A stretch of DNA of 64,000 nt from Ziziphus jujuba (lineage: Eukaryota; Streptophyta; Magnoliopsida; Rosales; Rhamnaceae). Shown here in pieces: positions 49,489 to 61,300 of this stretch. The stretch is from NCBI RefSeq assembly GCF_031755915.1, contig NC_083379.1, forward strand, positions 43,966,001 through 44,030,000, given 5' to 3'. The notes under the pieces are model-generated. The model was given only the letters and a program-made list of their open reading frames with translations, ran no database searches and was not told the origin of the DNA. Each line of letters starts with the position of its first letter. The first letter of the stretch is position 1. A program made the translations under genes and the position numbers.

Positions 49489-52376
49489 TTCCCCTCCTCT
49501 TGAAAAGGATTTGTCCTCAAATCAAGATCATCACCTGCAGCAAAAGGAGTTAAATCAGCAACATTAAATGCAGCACTCATGTTATACTCACCCGGTAAAT
49601 CAAGCTTGTAGGCATTCTTGTTATTCGGCTCCAAAACTTGAAAAAGTCCATCCATAGGCGGCATGAGCTTTGACTTTCTTTGTTTAGGAAACCTTTCCTT
49701 TCGTAAGTGCAACCAAACCAATTCTCCTGGGTCAAACACTATTACAACAAAATCTAGAAATACATGCTCATTATGGTAAAAATTACACTTTTTAAAGTTA
49801 GCAAACAATATTTCCCAAATTTTCAAATTGCCACTAAGTAAAGCTCTCAACAATGCAGATAAAGTTCTATGCAATAAAGACATCTTTAAATAAGTATCTT
49901 TAAAATTCATGGTCAGCAATGATTTCTTATTCATAATTACTTTATTAACATCACCAAAGCTAAGATAAAAATTTATATTTTTCCTTTCTTGTCTTCCTTT
50001 TCCTTTCTCACTCACGGCCATCTCACCTTCCTCACTCTCGGTTTTTGCACCAAATTTCTCACTCTTGGTTTTATTAAAATTTTTCCACACAACCTGAGTA
50101 TTAGAAGACTTACCTTGGATAACAAGCTCACCCTTTCCCTCTTGATTGGATGGTAGTCCACTTGGAATTTTATTTGGGAAGACATCTCCAAATTCCTTCA
50201 AAAGAGAAATCATTGAACTTTTCAATTCAAGTTCTTCAATGTTAGTTTGATCATTAAAATAATTTTCTTTATAAATCATGACCAGCAAAGGTTTCTTACA
50301 CTCAATAACCTTATTAATATTCCCTAAACTCAAATAAAAGTTGCTACTTAACCTTTCTTTTCTTTCTTTTTCTTTTTTTCCCTTGGATTGGCTCAAACCT
50401 TCGGATTCCTCTTCCTTCTCCAAGCACGCGGGTTTGCCACTTCCTTTTCCCTCTCTTTTGGTTTTCCCTTGATCTTTCCACTCAATATGAACCTTAGAAA
50501 CCTTACCTTGGTCAGCAACCTCAATCTTACCTTCTTGAAAGGATGGTGAAGCCGTTGGTGCCATACTTGCTTTTTCCTTGAGCTTTTCGGCTTCTCTCTT
50601 TTGTTGCATTTGTAATTGGTCTTTGTAAACCTATTTAGGAGATAATGGTTCCAGCTTGACCTTCTTCCCTTTAAATCTGAAAACAATACTACTTTCTCGA
50701 CCAAAATGAGTAGCATCTTTATCAAATTGCCATGGTCTACCTAATAGTATATGTCCAGCAACCATGGGTACAATATCACATAAAACTACATCCTCATATC
50801 TACCTATATTAAATTTTACTTTGGCTTGTTTATTCACTTTTATTTCACCACTATCATTAAGCCATTGTAATCTATAAGGTTCTGGATGTTTAATAGTTAT
50901 TAAGCCTAATTTATCAACTACAATGTTACTAATTACATTTGTACAACTTCCACTATCAATAATCATACTACAAATCTTACCTTGAATTTCACATCGGGTG
51001 TGGAAGATGTTCTCTCTTTGAATTTCATCCTGATCTTTGTATGCAGCAAGTACTCTCTTAGAAAGCAAGTTTAATTCAGCATTGGATGCTTGCAAGGTTT
51101 CGGGTTCATCCTCCAAGTCCTCCTCCTCTTGCTTGGCTTCATCCTCACTTTCTTCACTTTCCGATTCTAGCTCGTCATTGCCCTTTAACACCATGATTCT
51201 TCTATTCTGGCATTGGCTATCAATGTGTCCTCCTACTTGGCACTTAAAACACACAACATCATGAGTTCTAGAAGGTTTAGGATCTAATTTTTCCTCATTC
51301 TTTGGTGCTTGGACAGATTTGGTTCTAGTCTCCTTCCTTGGCCAATTTGAGCTTTCTTCTTTGACTTTCAGCTTTGGCTTGCTCTCATAGATGGGATTGT
51401 TCCTCCAGCCACTTGAATTGGACCTTCCACTGTTGAAAACACCTCCAAACCATGATCTTACACCCTTCCTCTTGAATTGATGCTCTAATTTAATAGCCAC
51501 ATGCAACAGCTCCTCCAATTCCACATATTGTTGCAATTCTAGTTGATTGGCTATTTCACGATTCAAACCACCAAGAAACCTTGCCATAGTTGCTTCCCTA
51601 TCTTCATTCAAGTTCAATCTCATCATAAGCATCTCCATCTCCTTGTAATAATCCTCCACGGATCCATGTCCTTGAGATAAAGATTGAAGTCTTTGATGCA
51701 GCAACCTATGATAGTGTGATGGTACGAATCGCTTCCTCATGGCTCCTTTCATTTGTCGCCATGTAGTAATCAAGTCATCACCAACTCTCCTTCGGGTGTT
51801 TTGCTCATTGGTCCACCATTGGAGTGCATAATGTCCAAACTCCATTGCTGCCAATTTCACCTTCTTAGCCTCCGAATAATTATGGCGGTCAAATATCATC
51901 TCCATCTTTTCTTCCCACTCCAAATATGCTTCGGGGTCACTTTTTCCCATGAATGGTGGGATGTTGATCTTGATATTGCTAAGATTGTCATCTGTTTCTT
52001 CCCTCCTATATCTTCCATGGCCAGCTCTATCTTGGACAGCAAAGGTTTCGTCCATACCTTCCTCAAAGTCACCATCGAATGGATCCTCATCAAATTCCTC
52101 TCTTGGCCTCTCGCGACCTCCTCGTCCTCGGCCTCGTCCTCCATGGAATTCTTGCCTATTTCTTGTATTCGACCTTCCTTGTGAGCCTTCTAGTCTTCCC
52201 ACTCTTTAATTTACATGCTCAAATTGAGCACTAACCCGCTGTATTGATTCCAAAATAGCTCTCATGTCCACTTGGTCTCCACTCCCGGTAGCTCGGTCAT
52301 CGCCATGGAATGCTACGGACTCTTCCTCATTGATCCTCAAGGGTGGATCCCCTCTTCTTATTCTAGAATCTGCCAT
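49489..52376 (-). pseudogene. Gypsy 2 gag-protease-partial integrase reading frame, broken
   Basis: Same product as in Gypsy 1. It starts MADSRIRRGDPPLRINEEES near 52376, hits TAA at about 52207, continues with the gag domain (ETDDNLSNIKINIPPFMGKS), the knuckle CFKCQVGGHIDSQC, protease DSGSCTNVISN and GHILLGRPWQF, then a TAG at about 50631. After this come a Lys/Glu-rich linker, two related modules ([20 protein letters not shown] and [20 protein letters not shown]) separated by [20 protein letters not shown], and the integrase C-terminus ([20 protein letters not shown] to [14 protein letters not shown]). Its stop codons differ from those of Gypsy 1, so the two copies decayed independently. 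Confidence 0.85.
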
Positions 52377-53528
52377 GTTAGTAAAATACTGCAAAAATAA
52401 AATAAATCCTTACAATATTCACTCCCTCACGTGTTTCACTCAAACAAGGTCTCGACACTCATGTTTGCACACTAGTTTCGGCTTTTACCCTCTTTTAAGC
52501 TCACACACTCTTGCCTTTTTCCACTCAATGAATTATCTCAAAGTTCTAATTAAAACACCCATAAAACAGCAATTAGATCACTAGTATGTTTTAATTAAAC
52601 TTATCAACAAGACAGTAGCAAAAAGTAGGCAATACCGAAAGAATCCAACAAATCCTAATTTTTCGGCTTTCTAGACAAGAAAACACAAAATAATGGTAAA
52701 ACGTTGGAATTTTTGAAAACTGCACCAGATGGTAGTAGATTATGAGTTCAAGAATAAAATTCCAGGAAAAGAAATTCAAATACGATCAAGAATCAAAGAG
52801 AACAAAAATATAGAAAAGTGTTGGTTGTTGTTCTTGTAATTCAAGTTTTGTATCAATTCCTTTAACTAATTTTAATCCAAAAAATTTAATCACCCAAAAT
52901 CCAAATATCCAGCAGCAAGAATAATTTCCCAGCAACTCAAATATTGAATAAATAATCAAAAACCAGCAGCTCCAACAAATTTCCAGCAAACAAATCAAAC
53001 TCCAACAAACTGAATTATTATTTTTTTTTTTATTCGACTTTACCTCTTCTTTCTTTTTTTCTTTTTTTTTTCTTTTTTTTTTCACTCACAGAACTCAAAC
53101 AACTGCAGTAGCAAGAATAATTACCAAAACTGCAATTCCAACTCCAAAACAAACACCAAACCGTGACCTCCAAATAAACACAATGTGCAGTTTTTTTTTT
53201 TTTTTTTTAAATGATGCCGCAAACTTCTTCTTTTTTTTTATTTTTTTTTTATTATATGAATGCAAATTTCTAAGACTAAAACAGCAAAGAAAAATCAACA
53301 AAAACCAAATTAACAAGAACAATGATAAAAGAGAACCAACAAACTAGGAAACAAAAATACGATAAAACTAGGAAATCCCAATTCAACTAGGAATGAATTT
53401 TTTTTTTTGTTTTTTTTTTTTAAGATGCAGAACGTGTAGGGGATGGATGCAACCTTAACCTAATGCTAAAATTGCAGAATAACACAAAAACAAATAAAAC
53501 AAATAAAGATAGATCAAACCTGAACAAA

Positions 53529-53544
53529 ATTTAGCTCTACCAAA
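53529..53544 (-). promoter_or_regulatory. Gypsy 2 primer-binding site, 3 bases short
   Basis: On the element's strand it reads TTTGGTAGAGCTAAATTTTG, against TTTGGTATCAGAGCTAAATT in Gypsy 1. The bases TCA (or an equivalent triplet) are missing from the tRNA-Met match. Confidence 0.75.
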
Positions 53545-54685
53545 TGATACGAACCTAGGACGACCTGCTCCTAAACCCGTATTATATTAGCCCAGATCTT
53601 AATTAAGTTCAAGTTCTAATGGATTGGACCTCAACCCCTAACCAACCTGTGGTTAGAAACCTTGGTATAATGTAGACACCACAATAGGGGATGGAAAACC
53701 TATTGATAAGTCAAGCTAAAACAACCAATTCTCTAATGGTGTTTTAGGTGTTCTCAAAGAACAAAGAGATAATTAATCTCACAAATATTTTCTTAATCAA
53801 ATCCAAGTTTTAAAGTTATCTTATTAATGAAAAATAAGCCTTTAAATAGGCTTTGAAAGAAACAAAATAAACCCTAAAAACCCTAGGAAAACCCGGCCAC
53901 ACAATGAAGAAGTCTACCTTGGCCGAAACTTTCCTTTTCCTAATCTAATTTGGATTAATTAATTCCTTTATTTTGAATTAGGAATTAATTAATTTACAAT
54001 GAAAATAATAAAATAATAACTTTCCTAATCTTATTTGTCCAGAAAATAAATAAATAGAAACTAAAAATAATGGTAGTTTCCTAAAACAAAAAGTAGAATA
54101 AAATTAGGAAACTAAAATACTAGCTTTTTTTGATCAAGTTGACTTTGATCAATCTTTGACATCTTTGAGCTTCAAATCAGCTTCTAGATGCTTTGTAGGA
54201 TGCCAAATAAGCTGAATATGAAGTCCCACACGTTGCCCATGCTTGGAAAAATAAGAAAAGGCTAAAACAGTAAAATACAGTAAAGCCAGCAAGCAATACA
54301 GCAAATTCGGCCAAATTGTTGATGCTGTCCGTACAAGCCCTTTTTGATTGCATTTGAGGCTGATTTAACTTGATTCCATGACCTCTTAGGCATATGTATT
54401 GAACCCATAAAGCATTGGAACAATTTCATGCTTCCCGGACTCCAAAAATGTACCAAAACTATCACCCGGGTCCGTATCGGCTTCCACCACTTGGATGCTT
54501 CGAATAGGCTTTTTATCTTCAAGTATGGACAAGCTCTGTTGAGATTGATTACCCTCTGTATAAATACTCCCAGGTTTCCCTTAAATCTCTTAATTTGAGC
54601 TCTTTTGATTGGCCTAGTCTTCATCCGTGTCGAGTCAGCACCCCAGCGGGTTATCGGTTGAGCGGCCTCGGGCGGAATCACATCA
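53545..54685 (-). repeat. Gypsy 2 5' LTR (1141 bp)
   Basis: Same length as the 3' LTR and ends in TGATGTGATTCC on the element's strand; followed by TATTG. Confidence 0.93.
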
Positions 54686-54926
54686 TATTGACCCAATAGA
54701 AATTAATTTGAAGAGTGCAACAAACTATGATGATGCAGATAGTGAGGCACAGAGTGGAGATTTTGAAGATGCAGATAGTGGTGCAGAGAGTGAAGATTAT
54801 GAAGATGCAGATAGTGGCACAGAGAATGAAGATAATGGGGAGTACAATGAGGAAACCGACAATGATAGTGAAGATGAGTTGTTAAGTAATGGTGAAACCG
54901 GTGAGGATACTGACCCATTTGCATAA

Positions 54927-56570
54927 ATAACTATATATATTTTTTTCCTTTTTTCAGTTTCCTATGTAATGATTTCTGTTCATGTTAAAGATGATTATGC
55001 TCCATTTCAAACTAATTTAATATAACTATATGTTGCTTTTTTAATATAGCTTACTAGCACATATATATATATATATATTAAGTCCAGAATGTTCATATTG
55101 TCAGCTAATAATTCGTTTTTGTTTTTATTGTCATCACTTTACATATACTCTTATTCTTTAAAGTTTTATCACAATATGATTATAATGCACCATGTTATCA
55201 CCTTGGACATATTAGAAAGTTCCTTCACTTTGCATATACTAATTACTTGTACTGTTGTATTTATGTAATGATTTCTCTTCATCATACTGTTATATTTGTG
55301 TAATGATTTATATTCATGTTTATGCTGATCATGCTCCATTTTAACTATAGGTTAATATAACCTACGCTGTCTTTTGAATGTGGTTTATTTGCATATATTA
55401 ATTACTTATATTTATATTCTCACTTAATAATTTCTTTATTTTTATGTCATCATCAATTCCAATATGCTTTTATTTTTTAAAACAGGGGTGTCATCATAAT
55501 AAAATATATTGCACCATCTTATCACCTTGGACAAGCACCTAATGACAAAAAAGAGTACTTTTTTTTTTTTGTTGCAATTGATTACATCTACAGTGCCGAA
55601 CATGATCCTAATAGGATATTTCTTAAAGTGAATTAGGAGGATTAGATATATAAAAAAATATATATATATATATATATACATATGTATATTTGTTTTTATT
55701 CCAATTCATGATAATATTTAGAGTAACAATGATTCTATTTCCTTCAATGTTTTACCTTGTGCAAGTTATTTTTAGATTGAGAATTACTTGTATATTTGTG
55801 TAGAGTTTGTTTTGATTGAAAATTAATTATGTATTTTCATTTGTGAATTTATGCTCAATCATGAATGTTATTGGCTTAATAAAAAATGTTGTATTGGTGA
55901 AATTATTATTGCATTTTTTAGAGTTTGTCTTTTTTTTCCTAAATTTTATTATTGCCTCTATTTGTCAAATATTCACAAATGCATTTAGTGTTCTTGGAAA
56001 TTTCAATGGAATTGAGGGATATGTATTATAGAATACTATTGGACCTGAATCAGTTATGCACATTTTTTCCCCAATATATCAATCAATTAGTAATTTGTTT
56101 CTAATTTGTTTCGTTTGTATTTTGTCTTCAATTTTTTTTAATGTTTTTTTATATTTAAGAATGAGATGATATGATTACAACAAACATGCGTTGATAAAGT
56201 TTATGGTACGATTACAATAACCATGGATATTGGTGCGTGCTTTTCAAATTACATTGTAGCATCTCACAAGTATAAATTATATTGTTTGCTTTATTCATGT
56301 TATATACAGATGCTTTTTCTTCTTTAATATTTTGTGTTTGCAATGTAAATATAGTGTGATATCAATTTCACGTATGTAACGAAATTTATAATAATATAAT
56401 CAGTTTTATACTTTTTGGTTAAACATATAATTGAAATTATACAATATTATTAATATTTATTAACATTCATAAGCATAATTCACTACCAATCTATTGGTAA
56501 TTGATACCAAAATAAAGGTTTATAGAAACCCAATATTGGTAATTGATAATGCCCTTTATTTTGGTATACA
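54927..56570 (+). other. CACTA 3' internal noncoding region
   Basis: AT-rich; 3' UTR of the transposase gene and spacer. AT runs at 55061-55078 and 55660-55678. No gene recognised. Confidence 0.45.
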
Positions 56571-56574
56571 GTGA

Positions 56575-57340
56575 AAAAGGGATACAGTGACTAATATTTT
56601 TGTCATTAAAATGCATTTCAAATTCCCAATGATTATTATTATTAACCATAACATTCATTAGTGAAAGGTTTCTCGACGACCAAATAATAGTTACAGAGTA
56701 ATAAAATTTGCCACCAATTGTAACTAGCCACTATACCAACAATTTTAGTGACTACAAAAATGTGTCACTCAAACACTATTTAAGGACCAAATGATAAGTC
56801 GTTGAAACTAAATTCTTCGACCAAATCACATTGCTGCTAAAACCATATTTTTGCAACCAACTACATGGTCGTTCAAAACCTCTTTTGATGACTGGAACAC
56901 TTTGTTATTGAATACGGTTTTTAGTGACCATAATTTTGGCCATGAATATTTTAATAATTGGTCCCATAACATTTTTTGGTTACGAAGTTATAAGTTTTTA
57001 TAACTAAAATATATGCTTAAAGTGCCATAAATAGTCACCAACACAGCATTGAGTGACAAAATATTGGTTGCTCATATTTTATAATTGGTCGATAAAAGCT
57101 TAAAATTGGTGTCCTTTTTAATATTCAAGGCGTTTTAAAGACTAATTTATGGTCACAAAATCCTTAAAAGCTAGCCACTAAAACCTCAACTGATTTAGCA
57201 ACCAACATATATTAGTTACTAAATAGAATCTGTTACGACGTTTAAGCAACCACGTGGTGACCACGGTTTTTTGGTCTCTAAAAGCCACTGGCGACCAAAA
57301 TTGGATGTTTTGCAACCAAATTAATGGTTGTTAAAAGGCA
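56575..57340 (+). repeat. Right subterminal repeats of the CACTA element
   Basis: Dense short motifs (AGTGACCATA, CGACCAAAT, GGTCGTT, GCAACCAA) in both orientations, the counterpart of those at 24090-24760. They end at the terminus TTTTTTTAGTAGTG (57341-57354). Confidence 0.75.
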
Positions 57341-57357
57341 TTTTTTTAGTAGTGGTT

Positions 57358-58302
57358 GGTAATCTATTTAGCAAATACACTAAGGTGTTCACTGCTTCAG
57401 CCCAAAACTTCTTTGGTAGTTGCTTCTCAAACAACAAGCATCTACACATCTCCATAATAATCCTGTTCTTCCTCTCACTAACCCCATTTTGCTGAGGAGT
57501 AGAGGGAGAGGTCAGCTGATATTGAATTCCAGCTTCTTTGCATTGTAACTCAAACTTTTGAGCTATATATTCAGTTCCATTATCAGATCGTATCACCTTG
57601 ATGCTACATTTTGCTTGATTTTCTACCATGGCTTTAAAGCTGGTGAAAATCTCAGCAACTTCAGATTTTTGTTTTAGAAAATACACCCAACACATTCTGG
57701 AGAAATCGTCTATGAAAGTGAGAAAATATCTACTACCGTTGATAGAATTCTCACTCATAGGTCCACGTACATCACTACGAATTAATTGAAGCTTTTCAGA
57801 GGCTCTCCAAGCACCTTTTGAAGGGAATGGCAGCCTTTGTTGCTTACCAAGCTGACACACTTCACACACTTCCAGGTTTTGCTAACAGCAGGCATATTCT
57901 CCACCAATTTCTTTTCATGCATTAGATTCAAGGAGTTATAGTTAAAATGACCAAGCCTTTTATGCCATAACTTAGATTCATCACTAGTTTTGGCATAAAA
58001 AACATTATTTCCCTTCTTGTTCCGCTCTACCACAAAGCTTTTATTTTTCATTCCAACATTTAGAATTTCACTTCCATGTTGATCATATATTATGCAAGAC
58101 TTATCTTGAAAATTCAAAGAATATCCATTTTCAAGCATTTGTCCCACACTTAACAAGCTTTGGCTTATTTCGGGTACATATAACACATTTGAAATGAGTT
58201 TAGTAGCTGTTGAAGTTTCCACAGCCATTTCTCTTTTGCCTTGAACCTGAATAAAATCTTTATTTCCTATTTGCACTTTGGAAACAAAGCTTCTATCCAA
58301 GG
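57358..58302 (-). mobile_element. Copia A internal region, segment 2: integrase core and end of protease region
   Basis: Minus strand. Contains the GAG_pre-integrase HHCC region (LWHKRLGHFNYNSL, then CEVCQLGK), the integrase catalytic motifs (IRSDVRGPM, with S before the first Asp; [19 protein letters not shown]) and SVGQMLENGYSLNF upstream. A one-base frameshift near 57860-57870 separates the two parts. Joins segment 1 at the CACTA insertion and segment 3 at the solo LTR. Confidence 0.88.
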
Positions 58303-61300
58303 TGTAACACCCCGTCCCGAAGTACACCGGAAATTTTCTAACTTTGACCGAGGTTGATCGTTGACCGTTGACCGTTGACCAAGGGGTCAAAAGTTGACTT
58401 TTTGACTCGGATGGAATTCTAGGTTGACTGAGGTACCATTACGAAGTACACGTTGGCACGAGTTCGTAGACTAGTAGCACGTTGAAAACAAAGCTACGGT
58501 TTGAAAGATATGAGTAAAACAAGATTGGGGTCCAAACTGTCCAAGGGTGCCAGAGTTGACTTTTTATTTATGGAGAAATGAGCTTTGACTCATACATGGT
58601 TGTCAAGTGCTCATTGATACGAGTCCACAGACTAGCGGCATGCTTAATTTGGACGTACGGTTAAAAAGTTACGAACCTGCAAAGTTTTCCGAACACTGTA
58701 ATATTTTATTATATTTTTGAATCGGTGAACAGTGAAACACCACGTGTCGCGATCTCAGCCGCTCCTGTGAGTGCACAGTGGCACCCACATGGTTTTTCTT
58801 AGGTGAGGTGGGAGAGGAGAAAGAGAGGAGAGAGAAAGAGAGAAAAGGAGGAGAAAGAAAGAAAGGGGGAGAAAAATCGGCGACCATCGGTTGGCCATCG
58901 TCCGGCCATCGGAGGGCCACACGCGCCACCCCACTGCCTCCGCCTCCTCAATTCTGACCAGCCACCCAAAATCTCACGGCCAACCAGTTGGTAACGGGCC
59001 ATGATCGGAGCGTTTTATAGCGACGACCATTTTTCCCCTCAACCACCGGCCACCGCTGTTTGACCCATTTTTGGCCATTTTCAGGCCACACGCGCCAGCC
59101 ACCCCTCACCACCTCCTCTTTTGTGACCAGCCCACCAAATTTCACGGCTACCGAACCTCCGACGCGCCGGGATTGGAGTATTTTCTAGCGAGGGGCCGAA
59201 AATCTTCAAACCCAAATCTCTTCGCCGTCCAGCCTCTGTTTGCCTCACCGCCGGTCCCTCATCTGCAAAACCCCCAAAAATCTCGGCCACCAGCCACCGA
59301 AGGTGCCACCGGTGATGATGATTTTCAGTGGGATTTGGCGGCTCATCGGAAAATTCAGTTCCGGCGAGTACCCAGTTACACCGCCGGTCCCTCCCCACTA
59401 ATTTCGACCCCCTGAACCCAGATCTGGTGTCCTTTTCCTCCAATTCACGACGGTTTGGGAGAATCGAGGCTCTAAAGGCCGAGAGCTTTCCGGCGAGATT
59501 CCGACCACCACCGTCCGATCTCCGGAAAGTAAGATCGGATTCGTAATCCTCATCACTCAAGCTTTGATTCGATATATTACTCGTCAATTTTGGTTAACGT
59601 TTGTGTTAGTCCCCCCGGTACCGGGTATTATTTATCCGAATAAAATATTAATTTATTTGAGTTGTGTAATATTGTTGTTCTAGGAGCACGTGTACATCGT
59701 GGAATTGATCCCATAGAGGATCTTGGATTAATTGCGTGCTCCAGGTGAGTGACCCACCTTCAAAATTATTTTGGGATGTTAAGATATATATATATATATA
59801 TATTTTGTGTAAATTGGTTGTCTGAAAAATATGTTTGATGTGTTGAATATTTAGTAAAAATATATTTGGAATTTAGGTGCCAAAATTGAATGGAATTAAA
59901 TATTTGTGCATTATAAAATATTTTGGTTTTAAGGAATTTGAGATTTTGGCAATTATTATCAAATTTCATTGTTGGAATATTTTATAATTAAATATTTGAT
60001 AAATATGTTTTATGTATTTGATATTTAGAAATATGCTCATGTGGTGGAATTTAAGTATAATTGTGGTAAAAATTTTATTTTATATATATATATATATTCA
60101 TATTGATACTAAATGAAAATTTGGTTTATTAAGGAATTCTTGATTATTATTATTGTAAATTAATTGTATTTATTACGCATGAGCAAGGTGTTTTCAGTTA
60201 ATCAATTGTATTTGGATTTTAGTATTATTTTTGGGCATGATTTGATTTTAAATATTTCAAGAAAAATATTGGTTTAAATTGGTGGTTTCAAATTTTATAA
60301 TTATGCCCGTGGAACATTATTTGATGGACTTTGTGATATGAGAAAAATTATTTGTATATTGTTATTGGTGGATTTGTACTCAAAATGTTAAAGAAAAATG
60401 TGGGAGGTTGAGTTCGAAAAATGGTATAATTCCCACGGTGGATTTTGGAAAAGTTTGCGTATCTTTTTATAATAAAATTTGGTTATTTATTTTAGATGCA
60501 CTCATACAGTACTGGTGTTCTGTACTGTATATGTGGATGAGCGCGCAAGTTATAATGTCTCCCGTGAGTTGCCATTGGATCGAGGGTAGACAAGTTTATA
60601 TAGTGCGCATAAGTCGCCCCCCTCCGTGGCCGGGATGACGGTTTAAGCAGCGGCGCTGTCGGGATTCCGAAGCGACCGTGTGCAAGTTTCTCTCTTTAAC
60701 CCCCCGCCAGACGGTGCTCGGGACGCTGGGTATCGGAGGGCATCACTGGTATATGGTGTGGTGCATCAAGTATAAATTTTCAGATAGAAATTTCAAACTC
60801 TAAAGGTTTTAAAATCGTATTTAAATTAAATGCATTTAATTTGTGTTACCATCTAATTATAATTATTTAAATTACATTTTTTTGATATTCTTTATTTTGA
60901 TTGATTAAATCAAATTTTATGAATTAGATATATTGAGAGTTTTTTTTTCTGATGTTATATTTTTTTCATGCAAGTATTCCAAATTTATTTTATTATATTT
61001 CATTACATTTTATTGGTATTTGGATTATGTAATTATTTATTAAATTAATTATTACTTGATTTGTGGGGCATAAAATATTGGATGTATTTTTGTTCTTATG
61101 CCAAATTTCTTTAATATAAGTATTATTTATGATTTTATTTATGGTATCCAATGATGTCTTATTCTATTTTTCCATTATAAATTTGGATCCTTAAATTCTT
61201 GTATTTTATTCGAAATTTAATTAACTAATTGTTTCCTTGGTTTTCGAGGCATAAGAATAACGGGTTTTGCGAAAATGTTTTAAAAGGGGAACCTTTCCAA

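Larger units (their letters stand above)
48348..54685 (-). mobile_element. Gypsy 2: RT-less Ty3/gypsy element, second copy
   Basis: 6338 bp on the minus strand. LTRs 48348-49488 and 53545-54685 are both exactly 1141 bp. TSD TATTG flanks it (48343-48347 and 54686-54690). It has the same gag-protease-integrase-tail layout as Gypsy 1 and also lacks reverse transcriptase. It sits in the last exon of the CACTA transposase gene, whose frame resumes at the far side. Confidence 0.95.
44807..54926 (+). pseudogene. TNP2/TnpD-type CACTA transposase, interrupted by Gypsy 2
   Basis: Exons 44807-47055, 47163-47468, 47557-47644, 47727-48347, and (after Gypsy 2) 54691-54926. The N-terminus is a transposase-associated domain with CPCRYCRN (about residues 43-50) and WIYHGE. 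The TNP2 transposase core follows (MHIKALNHWSNKSF, KWDCALFWKE, CPICAEPRYK, DMRWHKE, then ACPTCNEDT and NLDVMHIEKNICDN). Next come DUF4218-like (ALGTLKKYVRNKAHPEGSIA) and DUF4216-like (GVVNGVRYRTKVRDDR, FRCAWFDT) regions. The tail is acidic with repeated DADSG/EDYEDADS. This protein would cut and join the CACTA ends. It is inactivated by TGA at 46193, TAG at about 47748, a frameshift near 48280, and Gypsy 2 at 48348. The core is otherwise well preserved, so inactivation is recent in transposon terms. Confidence 0.85.
24068..57354 (+). mobile_element. 33.3-kb nested CACTA (En/Spm) transposon
   Basis: The left end reads CACCACAAAAAAATGGG and the right end, reversed, reads CACTACTAAAAAAATGCC; these are imperfect CACTA-type terminal inverted repeats. 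The 3-bp target duplication GTT flanks it (24065-24067 and 57355-57357). Without the insert and one GTT, the surrounding Copia A integrase frame runs straight through, which fixes both ends. The termini are followed inwards by many GGTCACTAAA/CGACCAA subterminal repeats. It carries a TnpA-like gene (26268-28774) and a TNP2-type transposase gene (44807-54926), both on + and both with nonsense or frameshift mutations. Its own DNA is about 14.5 kb; the rest is Gypsy 1 (with Copia B inside) and Gypsy 2. Confidence 0.93.

Noticed and set aside
58669..59587. Several overlapping open frames of 60-168 codons in the GC-rich part of the solo LTR
   Set aside because: They overlap on both strands, have no domain, and stop codons are simply rarer in GC-rich DNA. 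They lie inside an LTR, so no gene is called.
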